From positions 4,144,501 to 4,208,500 of the forward strand of contig JAQISU010000166.1 of assembly GCA_029339505.1 (NCBI GenBank): 64,000 nucleotides of DNA. Reading direction: 5' to 3'. Of this stretch, positions 16,692 to 27,372 are shown one piece after another. Origin of the DNA: Unio delphinus (lineage: Eukaryota; Mollusca; Bivalvia; Unionida; Unionidae). Under the pieces are notes generated by a model. That model saw only the letters and a list, made by a program, of their open reading frames with translations. It searched no databases and was not told the origin of the DNA. A program made the position numbers and the translations under genes. Within the stretch, counting starts at the first letter, position 1. Every line of letters begins with the position of its first letter.

Positions 16692-17850
16692 GTCAAAATC
16701 ATTTGGTGGTCAACAACCGAATAATTCCCTGGTATTTGCAAATAAGAATAAACCCGACGGTACCCCAGACTGGAACGTTGTTCCCATACCAACCGGATCA
16801 TACCAAATCGAACAAATCAATAACGAATTCGCGCGTAGAATAAAATCGATTACTGGAAAAGAATCAAAAATAGCTATAACGGTTCATGAGCCAACACTAT
16901 CATCTGCCATTGAAATAATCACAGAGGGTTATGTCGTAGATATCTATCAAAGTTCTATTAGAACCGTACTGGGATGGCCTGAATTACCACCGGAAAAATC
17001 CACCACCGACTTAACCACGGATGTACAATCATATCATGAAATCAATCCCAGTTATCGAGATAATTTATCTGATATAAGAAAAGGAAAAATCGGCGATAGA
17101 TTTATATTCACCAACAAAGACACATTGCAATGGGATTTTATCATTAAAAGAACAGCCGAGTCATCTGTTACTATTTCATTTACGCTAGCTGACGTCCGTG
17201 GTTATTTTAATGAGATTAAACAATTATATGACACACAACTAGAACAACTACGGAAAACAAGATCGCAAAAACACGTTGAAATAATAAATCAGCTTATATC
17301 CGACATGAAATATATCTATGAACTAATTATTCAAACAATAATTAATGACAACAGCGACAATAAACAACAATTCCTAACCGATTACAATATCACAAAAGAC
17401 AATCTGCGTAATTTCAGGTTTCCGAAATACAACGCTGATGAATTAGTAAGAATTGTTAAAACCGATATCATCAAAGCGCTACAAAAATCAGATTCAACTG
17501 TCCTCCTCAAACATAATAATGATCCAGATGGTGGTAGTAGGCATATCGCTCCGTTCAACGTGAATATTTCAACGGTGATTGCGCTTAATTTAGTGTGTGA
17601 TGTGATCGAAGGAAGCTATCAAATAAATTTAAAACGATCAAATCAAGCTCAGCAGGGATATATTTTGTATTCATTTGCACCAATAGCTCCTCCAGGGTTT
17701 TTAATTATTGAAAACCCAATTAATCCTGTCTACATGCGATGCCATAATAATTCGTTAACGAGAATTAATTTCAAACTCACCGACCAGTCAAATAATCTAA
17801 TTGATTTACAAGAAGAGGTGTTAGCGATTAGCTTGTTTGTGAAATCATAA
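16498..17850 (+). CDS. Penton/minor capsid-like protein
   Basis: Up to 450 residues. ATGs at 16498, 16513 and 16525 are possible; MELLQQIVENTNPVQ from 16525 looks like a natural N-terminus. The product has an N-terminal beta-rich part (SITSTNPEFSVNFPSP), then GSYQIEQINNEF. A central helical insertion of about 100 residues follows (roughly 230-330), then a beta-rich C-terminal region with APPGFLIIENPINPVYMR and LTDQSNNLIDLQEEVLAISLFVKS. This overall pattern is shared with minor capsid (penton-like) proteins of metazoan Polinton-type elements, based on family character. It is the last gene before the right terminal repeat and overlaps the preceding gene by up to 194 bp in a different frame. Confidence 0.65.
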   Translation: MSIITMTTQMELLQQIVENTNPVQTSMISITSTNPEFSVNFPSPVPVKEIALAKLRVYHSWPNIRSKSFGGQQPNNSLVFANKNKPDGTPDWNVVPIPTGSYQIEQINNEFARRIKSITGKESKIAITVHEPTLSSAIEIITEGYVVDIYQSSIRTVLGWPELPPEKSTTDLTTDVQSYHEINPSYRDNLSDIRKGKIGDRFIFTNKDTLQWDFIIKRTAESSVTISFTLADVRGYFNEIKQLYDTQLEQLRKTRSQKHVEIINQLISDMKYIYELIIQTIINDNSDNKQQFLTDYNITKDNLRNFRFPKYNADELVRIVKTDIIKALQKSDSTVLLKHNNDPDGGSRHIAPFNVNISTVIALNLVCDVIEGSYQINLKRSNQAQQGYILYSFAPIAPPGFLIIENPINPVYMRCHNNSLTRINFKLTDQSNNLIDLQEEVLAISLFVKS

Positions 17851-17908
17851 ATGATTTTCGTCCTAAGGACTTGATAAAATATTCGGTTAACCCAGAACTG
17901 AAAGTTCT
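17851..17908. other. Right inner junction with copied ATPase end
   Basis: Positions 17867-17890 repeat the last 24 bases of the packaging ATPase gene (codons for GLDKIFG and stop), in inverted orientation relative to the left end. GTCC/GGAC can pair around TAA at 17860-17870. The terminal repeat therefore once extended, or was copied, into the ATPase gene. Confidence 0.75.
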
Positions 17909-18085
17909 AGCAGCAGAGAGGGTGAGTGACAACATCATTGTGACATTTATGATTCATCAACGAAAACGCGAATACAACATCCCATGTTCACTGTCATTTT
18001 TCGCGAGAAGGGTCTAGTGTTATTTGGAGGGGTATAATCAAAAATAAAAACAAAAAATGTTGTAGGATTCACCCTCTCTGCTGCT
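17909..18085 (-). repeat. Right terminal inverted repeat, 177 bp
   Basis: Inverted copy of 1985-2161. It carries the same 17-bp inverted termini (17909-17925 and 18069-18085). Just inside it is a small palindrome (AGAACTTTCAGTTCT on the - strand, about 17895-17909) that the left end lacks. The target duplication follows at 18086. Confidence 0.95.
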
Positions 18086-18090
18086 ATGCA
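18086..18090. other. Target-site duplication, right copy
   Basis: ATGCA directly follows the right terminal repeat and matches 1980-1984. This supports insertion of the whole 16.1 kb as one unit. Confidence 0.8.
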
Positions 18091-18529
18091 AGTATTACAA
18101 ACAATTGAGTACAGTATGATGATTAATTCATAAAGTTCAAATTTGTTAATTTTAGTATAAATTCTATATATCATATTAAAGTTTCTATATTCCAGTTCAA
18201 TTGTAGCACTGGTAATACCGGTAGTGGAGTTTTATTTAGCATTGAAGTTCAAATCGAAATCAAAAGGTTGATGCACGTGCAGTATTTGTATCTTGCACAC
18301 ACCAGTATGCGTTTCTCATGGCACCTCCTGCTGCATGCTTTTAGTCCGATAGCTCGGTGCAATGTTGATTTTCGTAGGTGTAATTGTGTCAGTCTTATAA
18401 TATATTCCAAAATTAAATATATACATAGTTCAGATGTCCATAAGTAATATTTTGATTTTTTTTTTTTAGTTTACATTAATACTAACATTACAGTATCTAT
18501 GTCGGAAGTCTATGGACAAAGTTCGATAG

Positions 18530-18960
18530 ATGTCACATTCATCCCGATGTCCACACGAGATTGTTCTTGATCTATGGAGATTTCAGACGTTGTGCCAGTA
18601 ATGTGTCTGGAGCACCCGCATATCCATCTCCATTTCTGCGTCTTCAATCCCCAGTTCCTCACAATTTCAAGCGAAAAACTCGCGAGGTTCCATTACCTAT
18701 ATGAAAGGGTCTATTGAGGTTAAATAGTTAATTATGTAAAGTTCTATTTATACATCTGAGAATAATTCGCATGTCCATCCTTATTCCTCTCGAGATCTGT
18801 AACAGATCTTAGGGATTTCAGTCATGGCGCTAGCAAATGTCTAGTTCACCCTCATATCCATCCCTATTTCACTGAACAGATGGTCCAGGTCCTTAAGATT
18901 TCAACAAGAAAACACTCACTATTGTATGGTTTCTATAAAGTTCAAATTTAATTCACGTGT
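18530..18960. repeat. Diverged direct duplication, ~240 bp
   Basis: Two neighbouring blocks (about 18540-18715 and 18770-18950) share the ordered words ATGTCCA, GATTTCAG, CATATCCATC and CAAG.AAAACTC, with many substitutions. An old tandem duplication of unknown nature. Confidence 0.45.
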
Positions 18961-19683
18961 TACTCGTTCCATTTAGAATTCTCTATATCGTTTCCATTTC
19001 GATGTCATTTCAAATTCAATGTATAAAATTTCCCTTCTTTAGTAGTTCCATTTGATAATTCATGGTCCTTTTCCATTTGTTCCATAATTCATCGCTAAAG
19101 TAGAGCACTCACTGACAAAAGGTTCCGTAATGTAAAAGGCTTTACATGCGATGATGTATTTATACACAAATATTTTCTGTGCATTGAAGGCATTCGGTTC
19201 GTCTCATCAAAAGCACTTCGCACGTGTGGCATAGGATGAATCGAATTCACTATACGACACAGTCTACATTACTCACCCTTGGGTATAGCTGAACGCCAAA
19301 TATGAAACTCGAGTACACGAATTTAATAAATAAATAAAAAGGGTTTATACAATTCCGTGGTAATCAATAAATCTAACTTTACTATATATCAAAACTTGAA
19401 CTTGATACAATTACAACCTGCAGGCCACACATTCTGACCTGTCATAACCAGCGGTCATTTTGTAATTGTATTCAATACAGTGCTTTATAATGAACTTACT
19501 TGTAGTTGAAAATCTTAGCATCTATCCTAATGTAAGCATGAGATCAAAATTGTACAGGATCAGTTAGTTCTACAATCAGATACAGAAAACCCTATGAACC
19601 GGTCAGCATTAAACATGTATTATTTGTACTACACGTTTACAGGAAAAGGTTATTAAGCGTATTGCGCGTGTTACATTAACCCA

Positions 19684-19701
19684 GTGTGTGTGTGTGTGTG
19701 T

Positions 19702-19780
<79 letters not shown>
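19684..19780. repeat. Microsatellite (GT)n then (GA)n
   Basis: About eight GT units pass into about 38 GA units. Long open frames across it are artefacts of the repeat. Confidence 0.95.
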
Positions 19781-19782
<2 letters not shown>

Positions 19783-22582
19783 GGGTATAAATATTGATAA
19801 CACTGGTATATGTATCTGAGTTCCTCAAAGGAATTTAAAGAACCTGTCTCACAAAGGTAGACTAATGGACACGTATACAAACCACCTTCATAAACAGGCT
19901 GTTATAAACTAAAATCCAACCCAATATATTTGATACACACGGAGTCACATATCGATCCGATCACATTTATTTTAAGAATCTTACAAAGCAAATCAAGTTC
20001 TTGTGCAAAGATGGTAATAATAACATAGTGCTTTCAAACACGGGAACAAGATTCTGACAATGGAGAGCACTTTATACCTAGTTATTGGCCTACATTTCCA
20101 ACAACAACAACTTAGCCGTTTCAGTATCGGATGTCAGTATTAACTCTTCCATCAATGCTCTTCACCGAACAAACTGGTCCCCATGACAAATTATTGATAG
20201 GTAGCGTTCGGTTTCTCTGACAGCTCTTTGGCCTTTCTTCTCGTAAGCGATAATCACGTCGTGCGACCTCTACGTTGTTTACTCACTCGTGCATCCACCA
20301 TTTTTGTTTATAGTAGATATTTAAATTAGAAACACGTAACTCATAACCCGCCCACTGGACGAAAATGACGTTTCCGTTTTTGTGGTCACTTGGAATTTCC
20401 GTGACAGTTCGTGACCTAAAAGTTTCAATTAAAGCGGGCCCCCACAAAAATATCATTTACTCTCGTTTATTTATCAATTATCTAATAGAATCTTTGCAAA
20501 CCATATGTTTTTGTGAATTATTTCAGCATTTAAGCTGACACATTTAATTATTTTCATGATATTTAGAATTAATAAAATTACAGACACTCTGCACTATTTA
20601 ATGTTATGGACCATTTTAACATATCATCATTGCCTACTCATTTCTCAAGTATCCCCCTATGTTAATCTAATTTCTATGTTTGATAGACTATTTTGCTTTG
20701 TTTTCCATTCCATCATGTCAGTCGTCTTTGACACGATACACACAATTTTTCTTTTGCTTACTACGGCAACATTTCGCTATCGAAAGCTTATTGTTTAGCT
20801 TGAAATCAGCCTAAAGTAAAAATAGAAGCAATTTTCTAATGAGCCTAGCAAACATATTAAAATGAAATATATATCCCATCCAAAGCTTAACTGTCAATTT
20901 GACAGAATATTTCCCTTATAGTGAGTGTCAGGTAGGGACTGCACTAAAACTTCATCCAGAAAATGTTTTAATTTAAAACTTAACCAAGAAATATGGTTTA
21001 TTAAAATGTTCGATGACAAGATCACATACGATGAAAAAAAAAGAAGAAATTACAATGAAAATAATAATAAACAAAATCGATGAAGCTATAGTGCCTAAAA
21101 GCATATGGTGAATTTGTGTTTAGCGAATAAGGTGAATCCATTCATGCTTGTTCCTTCTCTCGTTTGGGAATTTCTTTATTTTTGAAGAACATATTTGACG
21201 CGGTCAATGTCACGTCATACCTAATAATGCATATGAAGAGAATTTTCAAGTTTCTCCTTGATAGATGGGGATCTTTTACACATACCCACCGGCCTAAAGG
21301 TTAGTTCTTTAAAGGGAGAAATAATTAATCGTCATGAATAATAGATGGCTTAATTGATCCATCTTCAGGGCCACAAAAGGTTAGATTTTAAAGCTCTCAT
21401 TTTAAGACACCACTTTTTACCAGTTCACTATATTTAGATAAAGGCGAATTAAATGACGTAAATAAAAAGACCAAGCGAATCTATTTTGGAAGCTAAACAG
21501 ATGAACCGTGAGCCTTTAGGTGTATATGGAACATCACGTGGTACTTTTTCCGCTATGTATTGTGTTTATATTATAATCTGTTTTCAATCCACATTATACT
21601 TTTATCAACCTATAACATATGAAACAGAAGCGAGACTTGACATAGTGCAGCATATATAACCCAGTTATTGACCTCACACACAGAGCTTAGAACAAACATT
21701 CAGACATCATTAAAATAGTTTCCTACCATATTTGTATATATAATATAGCTATTTTCATCGCCATGTTATCAAGAGAATGAGAGACGCATCCATGTGAATG
21801 TTCATGTTTCTTGCATCCCCTTTACTTTCTACGTTACGAATATGCAGCAGGTGGCTTATAGAGAAGGGTAAGGTATTTGTAAAATGGTGTGAAAGTAATT
21901 TAGCAGATTTTAATATCAATCTTATACAATTATAAATCCAATCTAATGTCAAATATCAAATACATGGAATTGACTCTGCAATCTGCTTACACATTGTTAG
22001 ATTCCATACCCTTTGAAAATGGTTTCGTCCAATTATACCATACGGACGCAATTAGAAACGTCTTTGCAAAACGCAAAAATGGAAAGTATATAATTTAATT
22101 CAGGCAACGAATTTTAAATAATAAATCCAAGAGTTTGCTACGAAAAATATACTGCAGAATGTTGCGGAAAGATTTTAAAGAACATTGAAGACAAGGACGG
22201 GGAAGTATTTCACACGAGACTAGAAAATGAATGAATGTCTTGCCCAAGCCGATCAAGAGCGACACGTATCAAACATACTTAGAACATACCTCATTCGCAG
22301 CAAGTAAAGAGGAAAATAGACTGAAAGTCTGGATTCATTTATTTGGTTTCCTGAAAATGTACATCTTCGGAACACCACAATATCAGAAAGGCTGGATGCA
22401 TGATAAGGATATCTTTACTAAATGGAGCCGATCAATGCATGTCATTTCAACAAACGAATTACAAATGACTTCGTATGTCAATGGACATAATCAATATATG
22501 AACAAATATAATGTATGGATCTATCAACAGATACGATCAATTTATTACATACCAGTTTAATCTTAGAAGGCTGATATGGCGC

Positions 22583-22710
<128 letters not shown>

Positions 22711-23097
22711 TTCTCTAATTCTGTATCTGACATTACGTTTCGCACACCTTAAATTTCCGTATCGCAATTTTCGTGTCGCGCACATAAAATATCCGTCTCG
22801 CACACCCAGCCTGGAACCACGTTTACAAATTAAAATATTATTAGCCGACTCATAATATATCCCAAATTATGTATTGCTATACATTTTAAATTATTGAAAT
22901 ACACCAATAGTTAAGTGTGGTGAAAATGGTCGTTTTGGCCTTTAAGAGAATACCGTAAGTAGCGAAAGGTAGTTTGTGTCACGGTATGCATGCCCAAAAA
23001 TTAGTTGAAGTGGACAGCAATAACTTGAACAGTGAGCATAATGTTTGACAATAAGCTCTCAGATGAAACTAGTGTGCTTGACTGATTGATTGATTAG

Positions 23098-23405
23098 GAA
23101 TTTTAACGTATCTTAAACAATTTTTCAGTTATATTGCTACGATGTCTGTAGTCAGGCAGTTTATAGTGATGTCTAGCACTGGGGCATCATGATGCAGACA
23201 TGTAGCATGATGTCCCACCCAGTCACATTATCCTGACACCAGGCCGACCAGTCCTAACACTAACCTCTTAATGCTGAGCGTCAAGCGAGGCAGCTGTTAG
23301 TACCTTTTTCGTAAGTCTTTGGTATGGCTCGGCCGGGCATTGAACCTATGACCTCCCTCTTCCGCGGCGGATGGTCTAACCACTATGCCACTGGAGTGCC
23401 GCGGC
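23098..23405 (-). mobile_element. tRNA-derived SINE (family A), - strand
   Basis: The - strand reads GGCATAGTGGTTAGACCATC, then GGTTCAATGCCCGGCCGAG, a diverged B-box-like word. A body shared with the copies at 36826, 41850 and 54748 follows (GTGTTAGGACTGGTCGGCCTGG, ACATGCTACATGTCTGCATCATG, ATGACTGAAAA). The 3' end lies at about 23098. Confidence 0.75.
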
Positions 23406-23699
23406 GGACACTCTAACAAAACTAGTGTGCAGAGACATATTTTCAAAATATTTTTTTCAGGAAGGCGTCTAACTTGATTTTGGGGGCGAAGTGGCAAAAC
23501 TTGATTTGGGGGTGGTTGTGGGAGCAATTTATATAGATTACAGCAATTTAAGAGCACATGCAAATTCGGGGGGAGGGGGGGGGAATTAATCTATTTAATT
23601 ACTGTTAGTCTGCTAAATTTGCCCCCCCCCCCCGTAAAATAAATTTAAAATAAGGAAAAAATAACTTGCATGTAATTGCAAATTAAATCCATTCTCGCG

Positions 23700-23700
<1 letters not shown>

Positions 23701-23753
<53 letters not shown>
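23701..23753. repeat. Microsatellite (CA)n(TA)n
   Basis: About 22 CA units followed by TATATATATA. It is not directly attached to a SINE here. Confidence 0.9.
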
Positions 23754-23754
<1 letters not shown>

Positions 23755-24985
23755 AGACGGAATCATGACGCAGCTGTCAGAGCAGATATATAGGTCTAGT
23801 CCCGGCTATGAACATGTACATACTGAGGGCTGTACAATATATTTACAATAATATCAAATGCCTAATTTATTTTTTTCAGTATGCATTGCATTTTTTAAAA
23901 GATTGTGTGAATAAATAGGATATATTTAATGAATACCAAACCACGTAAGTGTTTTATTCTGAGTCGGCAGAAAGAACTCATTAGATACGTTGTAATACGT
24001 CTCGTAATGACGGCCTCCTTATTCCTACACCGTATCAATCTTGTTCTTTCCAGCTGGGAACAAATGCCAAATGTGTTTTGTCTATGTATAGTACATCAAA
24101 AGTATGTTTGAAGTTTGATTGATTTTCACAGATATAGTGACACTGAATTTATTAGACTGATCTTATTGTGACGTTACATGACACTTTGAGTTATATAAGG
24201 TTCAAAGCCAAATCCACCGCGTCCGGAGAACTCGAAGTAATTTCTTTCCTATCGCCAGCCACTTTGTGACTGCAGTGGGTTAACTGAGCTCGTTATCACG
24301 AAATAGCTGAAACTCATTACCGTTAGTTAAGACTGGGCGGTAGCAAAACCAAAGTATATTTTATTTCATATATTATTATATACACATAATGTTGTGACAT
24401 GTGAAATTACTCAAAGCGGTGAAGAACAATACTGATTTGTATAAATACTATATCCACAATACGACGAACCGTATTGGCCATTTATTCTAACATATAGGAA
24501 TGGTATAAAGGGCCTTCCATAGATGGCGTCACGCGATTTTGACCGATTATTGACCCCTCCACTCATCCCACGTCGTCACAAAAGTCAGACCTCTCAATTA
24601 TGACGTCACAAAGCTCTGCTCCATCTCCCAGGAAAAAAACCGTATTTTAAAATAAACATGTTTCAAAACAATTATGTGGTACTTTTATTTAAAGCTTCAC
24701 ATTTTGATGTGAAGTCACATTTTTTAAACATCTTCCTCCCCATCGTCGCACTTCGTCACAAATGTGTAATCCCCTCCCACCCAGGTGCGTGACATCATTT
24801 ATGGACTGTCCCTAAATATTCGTAAAACCAGTTAAAGTGCTGGAACCCGTCGTAAGAATATTTTCACAGTGTCTGATTGTTCAAGCTATTATAATTACTA
24901 TTATATAAGTAGGTGGAAATGTTCGTGTTAAAAAAGACGCTCGAAAAAAATATTTGCATAAAGTGTTTAAAAATGTTATCTCTTC

Positions 24986-25355
24986 GTATAAATTATTTAT
25001 TTAAGCATGTTGATTACTCTACATATAAATTATTTATCTAAGCATGTTGATTACTCTACATATAAATTATTTATCTAAGCATGTTGATTACTCTACATAT
25101 AAATTATTTATGTAAGCATGTTGAGTACTCTACATATAAACTATTTATCTAAGCATGTTGAGTAGTCTACATATAAATTATTGATCTAAGCATGTTGAGT
25201 ACTCTACATATAAACTATTTATCTAAGCATGTTGAGTACTCTACATATAAATTATTGATCTAAGCATGTTGAGTACTCTACATATAAATTATTGATCTAA
25301 GCATGTTGAGTACTCTACATATAAATTATTTATCTAAGCATGTCGATTACTGTAC
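24986..25355. repeat. 37-bp tandem repeat, ~10 copies
   Basis: Near-identical copies of a unit including TATAAATTATTTATCTAAGC followed by ATGTTGA(G/T)TACTCTACA. Copies alternate in small ways (GATTAC/GAGTAC, TTTATC/TTGATC). There are no spacers, so this is a minisatellite and not a CRISPR-like array. Confidence 0.9.
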
Positions 25356-25560
25356 AGTATAATACCTCAAGAAGATGGCAAATTAAAGACTACATTAAAA
25401 GCTCCGTTTTGTGTATTATCACTTTGAAAGTATCATGAATCCATTATTGCTTAGAATTGTAAACTATTCCTAACTCTGGATATTAGCTGCATACATTTCA
25501 ATCCATAAATAGTACATATTGTTTTTGAAAAGTAATTTCAGAAAATAAAGATTTAAAAAA

Positions 25561-25805
25561 GGGGCCCGAGTGGCCAAGAGGTCTAAAGCGCTCTCCGTTA
25601 CGGATCACTGCCATCTCACCTCTGCGTGGGTTCGAGTCTAAGATTCTGCCAATGTGGGTATGTTAGAAAGCTTGCCAGCAGCTTCTCGTGGGTCGGTTGT
25701 TCTTTCTGGGCTTTTCTCGGGTTCTTCCTCTACCATTAATACTGGTCACCATGTATGCCTATTGTGTGCTGAAAAATAGCGTTAAACCCTACAACAACTA
25801 CAATA
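25561..25805 (+). mobile_element. tRNA-Leu-like SINE (family B)
   Basis: The 5' part reads GGCCCGAGTGGCCAAGAGGT...GGGTTCGAGTC, with recognisable A- and B-box words. A body containing TGGGTATGTTAGAAAGCTTG and GTGTGCTGAAAAATAGCGTTAAA follows. It lacks a plausible full tRNA fold, so it is a SINE head and not a tRNA gene. Two further copies lie head to head at 52911-53196. Confidence 0.75.
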
Positions 25806-26159
25806 TCATATTAAGGCATATTTCAACATGAAGACTACAAGGTTCAAAGCAATCGTTTCGAATTTCAGATTCAGTTTTTTTCTTGCAGTTCACCATATAG
25901 TTTAATACTATCGGGTTACAACTAGCTTGATAAAATATTTAATTATCAAAGCCCTATACATCCAAGGATTGCTTACCCCTTTCTAATTCCATTTTATATT
26001 TATACATTTTCAGTTTTAATTATCAAGTCTGGCGATAAATCAAAGACTGTTTATATCAAATTTCGTATTCAGTTACAGTTCTATGTTTCAGCCTATTTCA
26101 GGTTTCCTTTTCTGAAAATAATGCGAACTTTTTCTGGTACTTCAGAATGCGGCCATGTG

Positions 26160-26350
26160 TTTGCAAGCAAATTAGCCTTCAGACAACATAATTGTGGAAT
26201 GTGTGCAAGCCAATTAGCCTTCAGACAACATAATTGTGGAATGTGTGCAAGTGAATTAGCCTTCAGACAACATAATTGTGGAATGTGTGCAAGCCAATTT
26301 GCCTTAAGATTTCAGAATGTAATACTTTGTGCAAGCAAGTTTGCCTTCAG
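26160..26350. repeat. 42-bp tandem repeat
   Basis: About 3.5 good copies plus decayed ends of a 42-bp unit containing CAGACAACATAATTGTGGAA. Because 42 is divisible by three, a long frame runs through it (Cys- and His-rich on paper), but no zinc-finger spacing is kept. I treat it as non-coding. Confidence 0.8.
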
Positions 26351-26479
26351 ACTTCAAAATGCCACACTGATTGTATTTTCTTTCTACGTGTCCACAAACA
26401 CGCTTATGGTCCCACTCTACGTATGGAGTGTCAATACATGTATTATAATATTTTAACATCATCGTCTTGTACAACTCCT

Positions 26480-26499
26480 ACTACTAATATTATTATTAT

Positions 26500-26557
<58 letters not shown>
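26480..26557. repeat. Trinucleotide tract (ATT)n(ACT)n
   Basis: About 22 ACT units after a few ATT units. Confidence 0.95.
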
Positions 26558-26558
<1 letters not shown>

Positions 26559-27284
26559 TATTCGGACTCCATGGTCTTAAACTATGTAACAAGAAGGAAG
26601 TGAATTCAACAATTCTAATAAAATGAACAAAGAATTTATTTCGCTAGAGTACACGGTGAAAATTCAAAGGACAATTACAGTGTTATTAAAATAAATACAA
26701 AATAATCTTAAATTTCCTATCACAAATCCAAAATTACAGAATGCTCCGAATGAATTCCAGAAGACTCGAAATGTCTTGATTTATCCAAATGTTATAGTCC
26801 AGTACGACTTTGAATGGGTCCTCAATGATGCTAAATTAGTGTTATGTCAAAAAGATTAATGAGCACCTCTTAGTTTCAATGAAGAATTTAAATAAATAAT
26901 TCTTACAGAGTTATACCTGAACACACTTATAATTCTGATCATAGCTTCACAAATACTGATAATAAAGAAGAATGGATACATGTTGGTAAGTCTCTGCAAC
27001 CAAATATTATTTTATACGGAAAATATCAAGCCTTGAACTCATATCCAAGTAAACATCTTGCTTACTTCTTAGAATATTGAAAAACAATCAGGTAGGCACA
27101 ACCGTCAATCATTGACAGAAGTTAATCACGCACAACATAACATCTCCACTCATAAAGAAAAAATAAAGATTGATCATACAAAGCTTTCTTTGACATATTC
27201 TGCAAATATACATATGCCACTATAATAGTTAACCATACATAGGGAAATGTATGAATATAATGAAATATACACAAGGCAACACAA

Positions 27285-27372
27285 AATTTTTCTAAACGTG
27301 AAAGTGCATCCAGAATCAGGTTATCTTTTCCCTGGATGTACCTAAATGTCAATCGTGTATGCCTACTGTCAG
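27285..27372 (-). pseudogene. Gypsy-type RNase H tail fragment
   Basis: The - strand encodes RLTFRYIQGKDNLILDALSR, the end of the RNase H domain of Ty3/Gypsy elements, where GKDN...DALSR is diagnostic. No other retroelement domain is visible nearby; the upstream side breaks off near 27372. It is a short relic. Confidence 0.7.

Larger units (their letters stand above)
1985..18085. mobile_element. Integrated Polinton-like viral element, 16.1 kb
   Basis: The unit is closed by 177-bp inverted repeats at 1985-2161 and 17909-18085 that appear identical by eye. ATGCA flanks it on both sides (1980-1984 and 18086-18090), and the match can be read as TATGCAA because the outermost bases are ambiguous. 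Inside are a packaging ATPase, rve integrase, adenain-like protease, a capsid candidate and several minor virion genes, the set expected of Polinton/adintovirus-type elements. The replication gene is a polymerase-SF1 helicase fusion rather than the usual protein-primed PolB. Gene order is TIR, ATPase(-), zinc ribbon/PLA2(+), integrase(+), polymerase-helicase(-), zinc protein(+), gene-poor centre, then a + strand virion block to the right TIR. Several genes are interrupted, so this copy is probably not functional. The family assignment rests on motif reading without a database search. Confidence 0.92.
22711..24982. other. Repeat-containing intergenic stretch
   Basis: Contains a SINE copy (separate entry), G and C homopolymers near 23570 and 23622, and a (CA)n(TA)n tract at 23701-23753. 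No gene recognised. Confidence 0.5.

Noticed and set aside
17947..18174. 75-codon ORF across the right terminal repeat
   Set aside because: It lies within the inverted repeat, and the equivalent left repeat shows no start or matching flank; it has no domain.
24986..25355. CRISPR-like regular array (37-bp repeats)
   Set aside because: The repeats are contiguous with no unique spacers, and the DNA is eukaryotic; it is a minisatellite.
25561..25640. tRNA-Leu gene
   Set aside because: A- and B-box words are present, but there is no complete cloverleaf, and the sequence continues into a body repeated elsewhere; it is a SINE head.
26121..26456. Cys/His-rich repeat protein
   Set aside because: The frame exists only because a 42-bp minisatellite is divisible by three; zinc-ligand spacing is not regular at the ends and no start context or flanking exon supports it.
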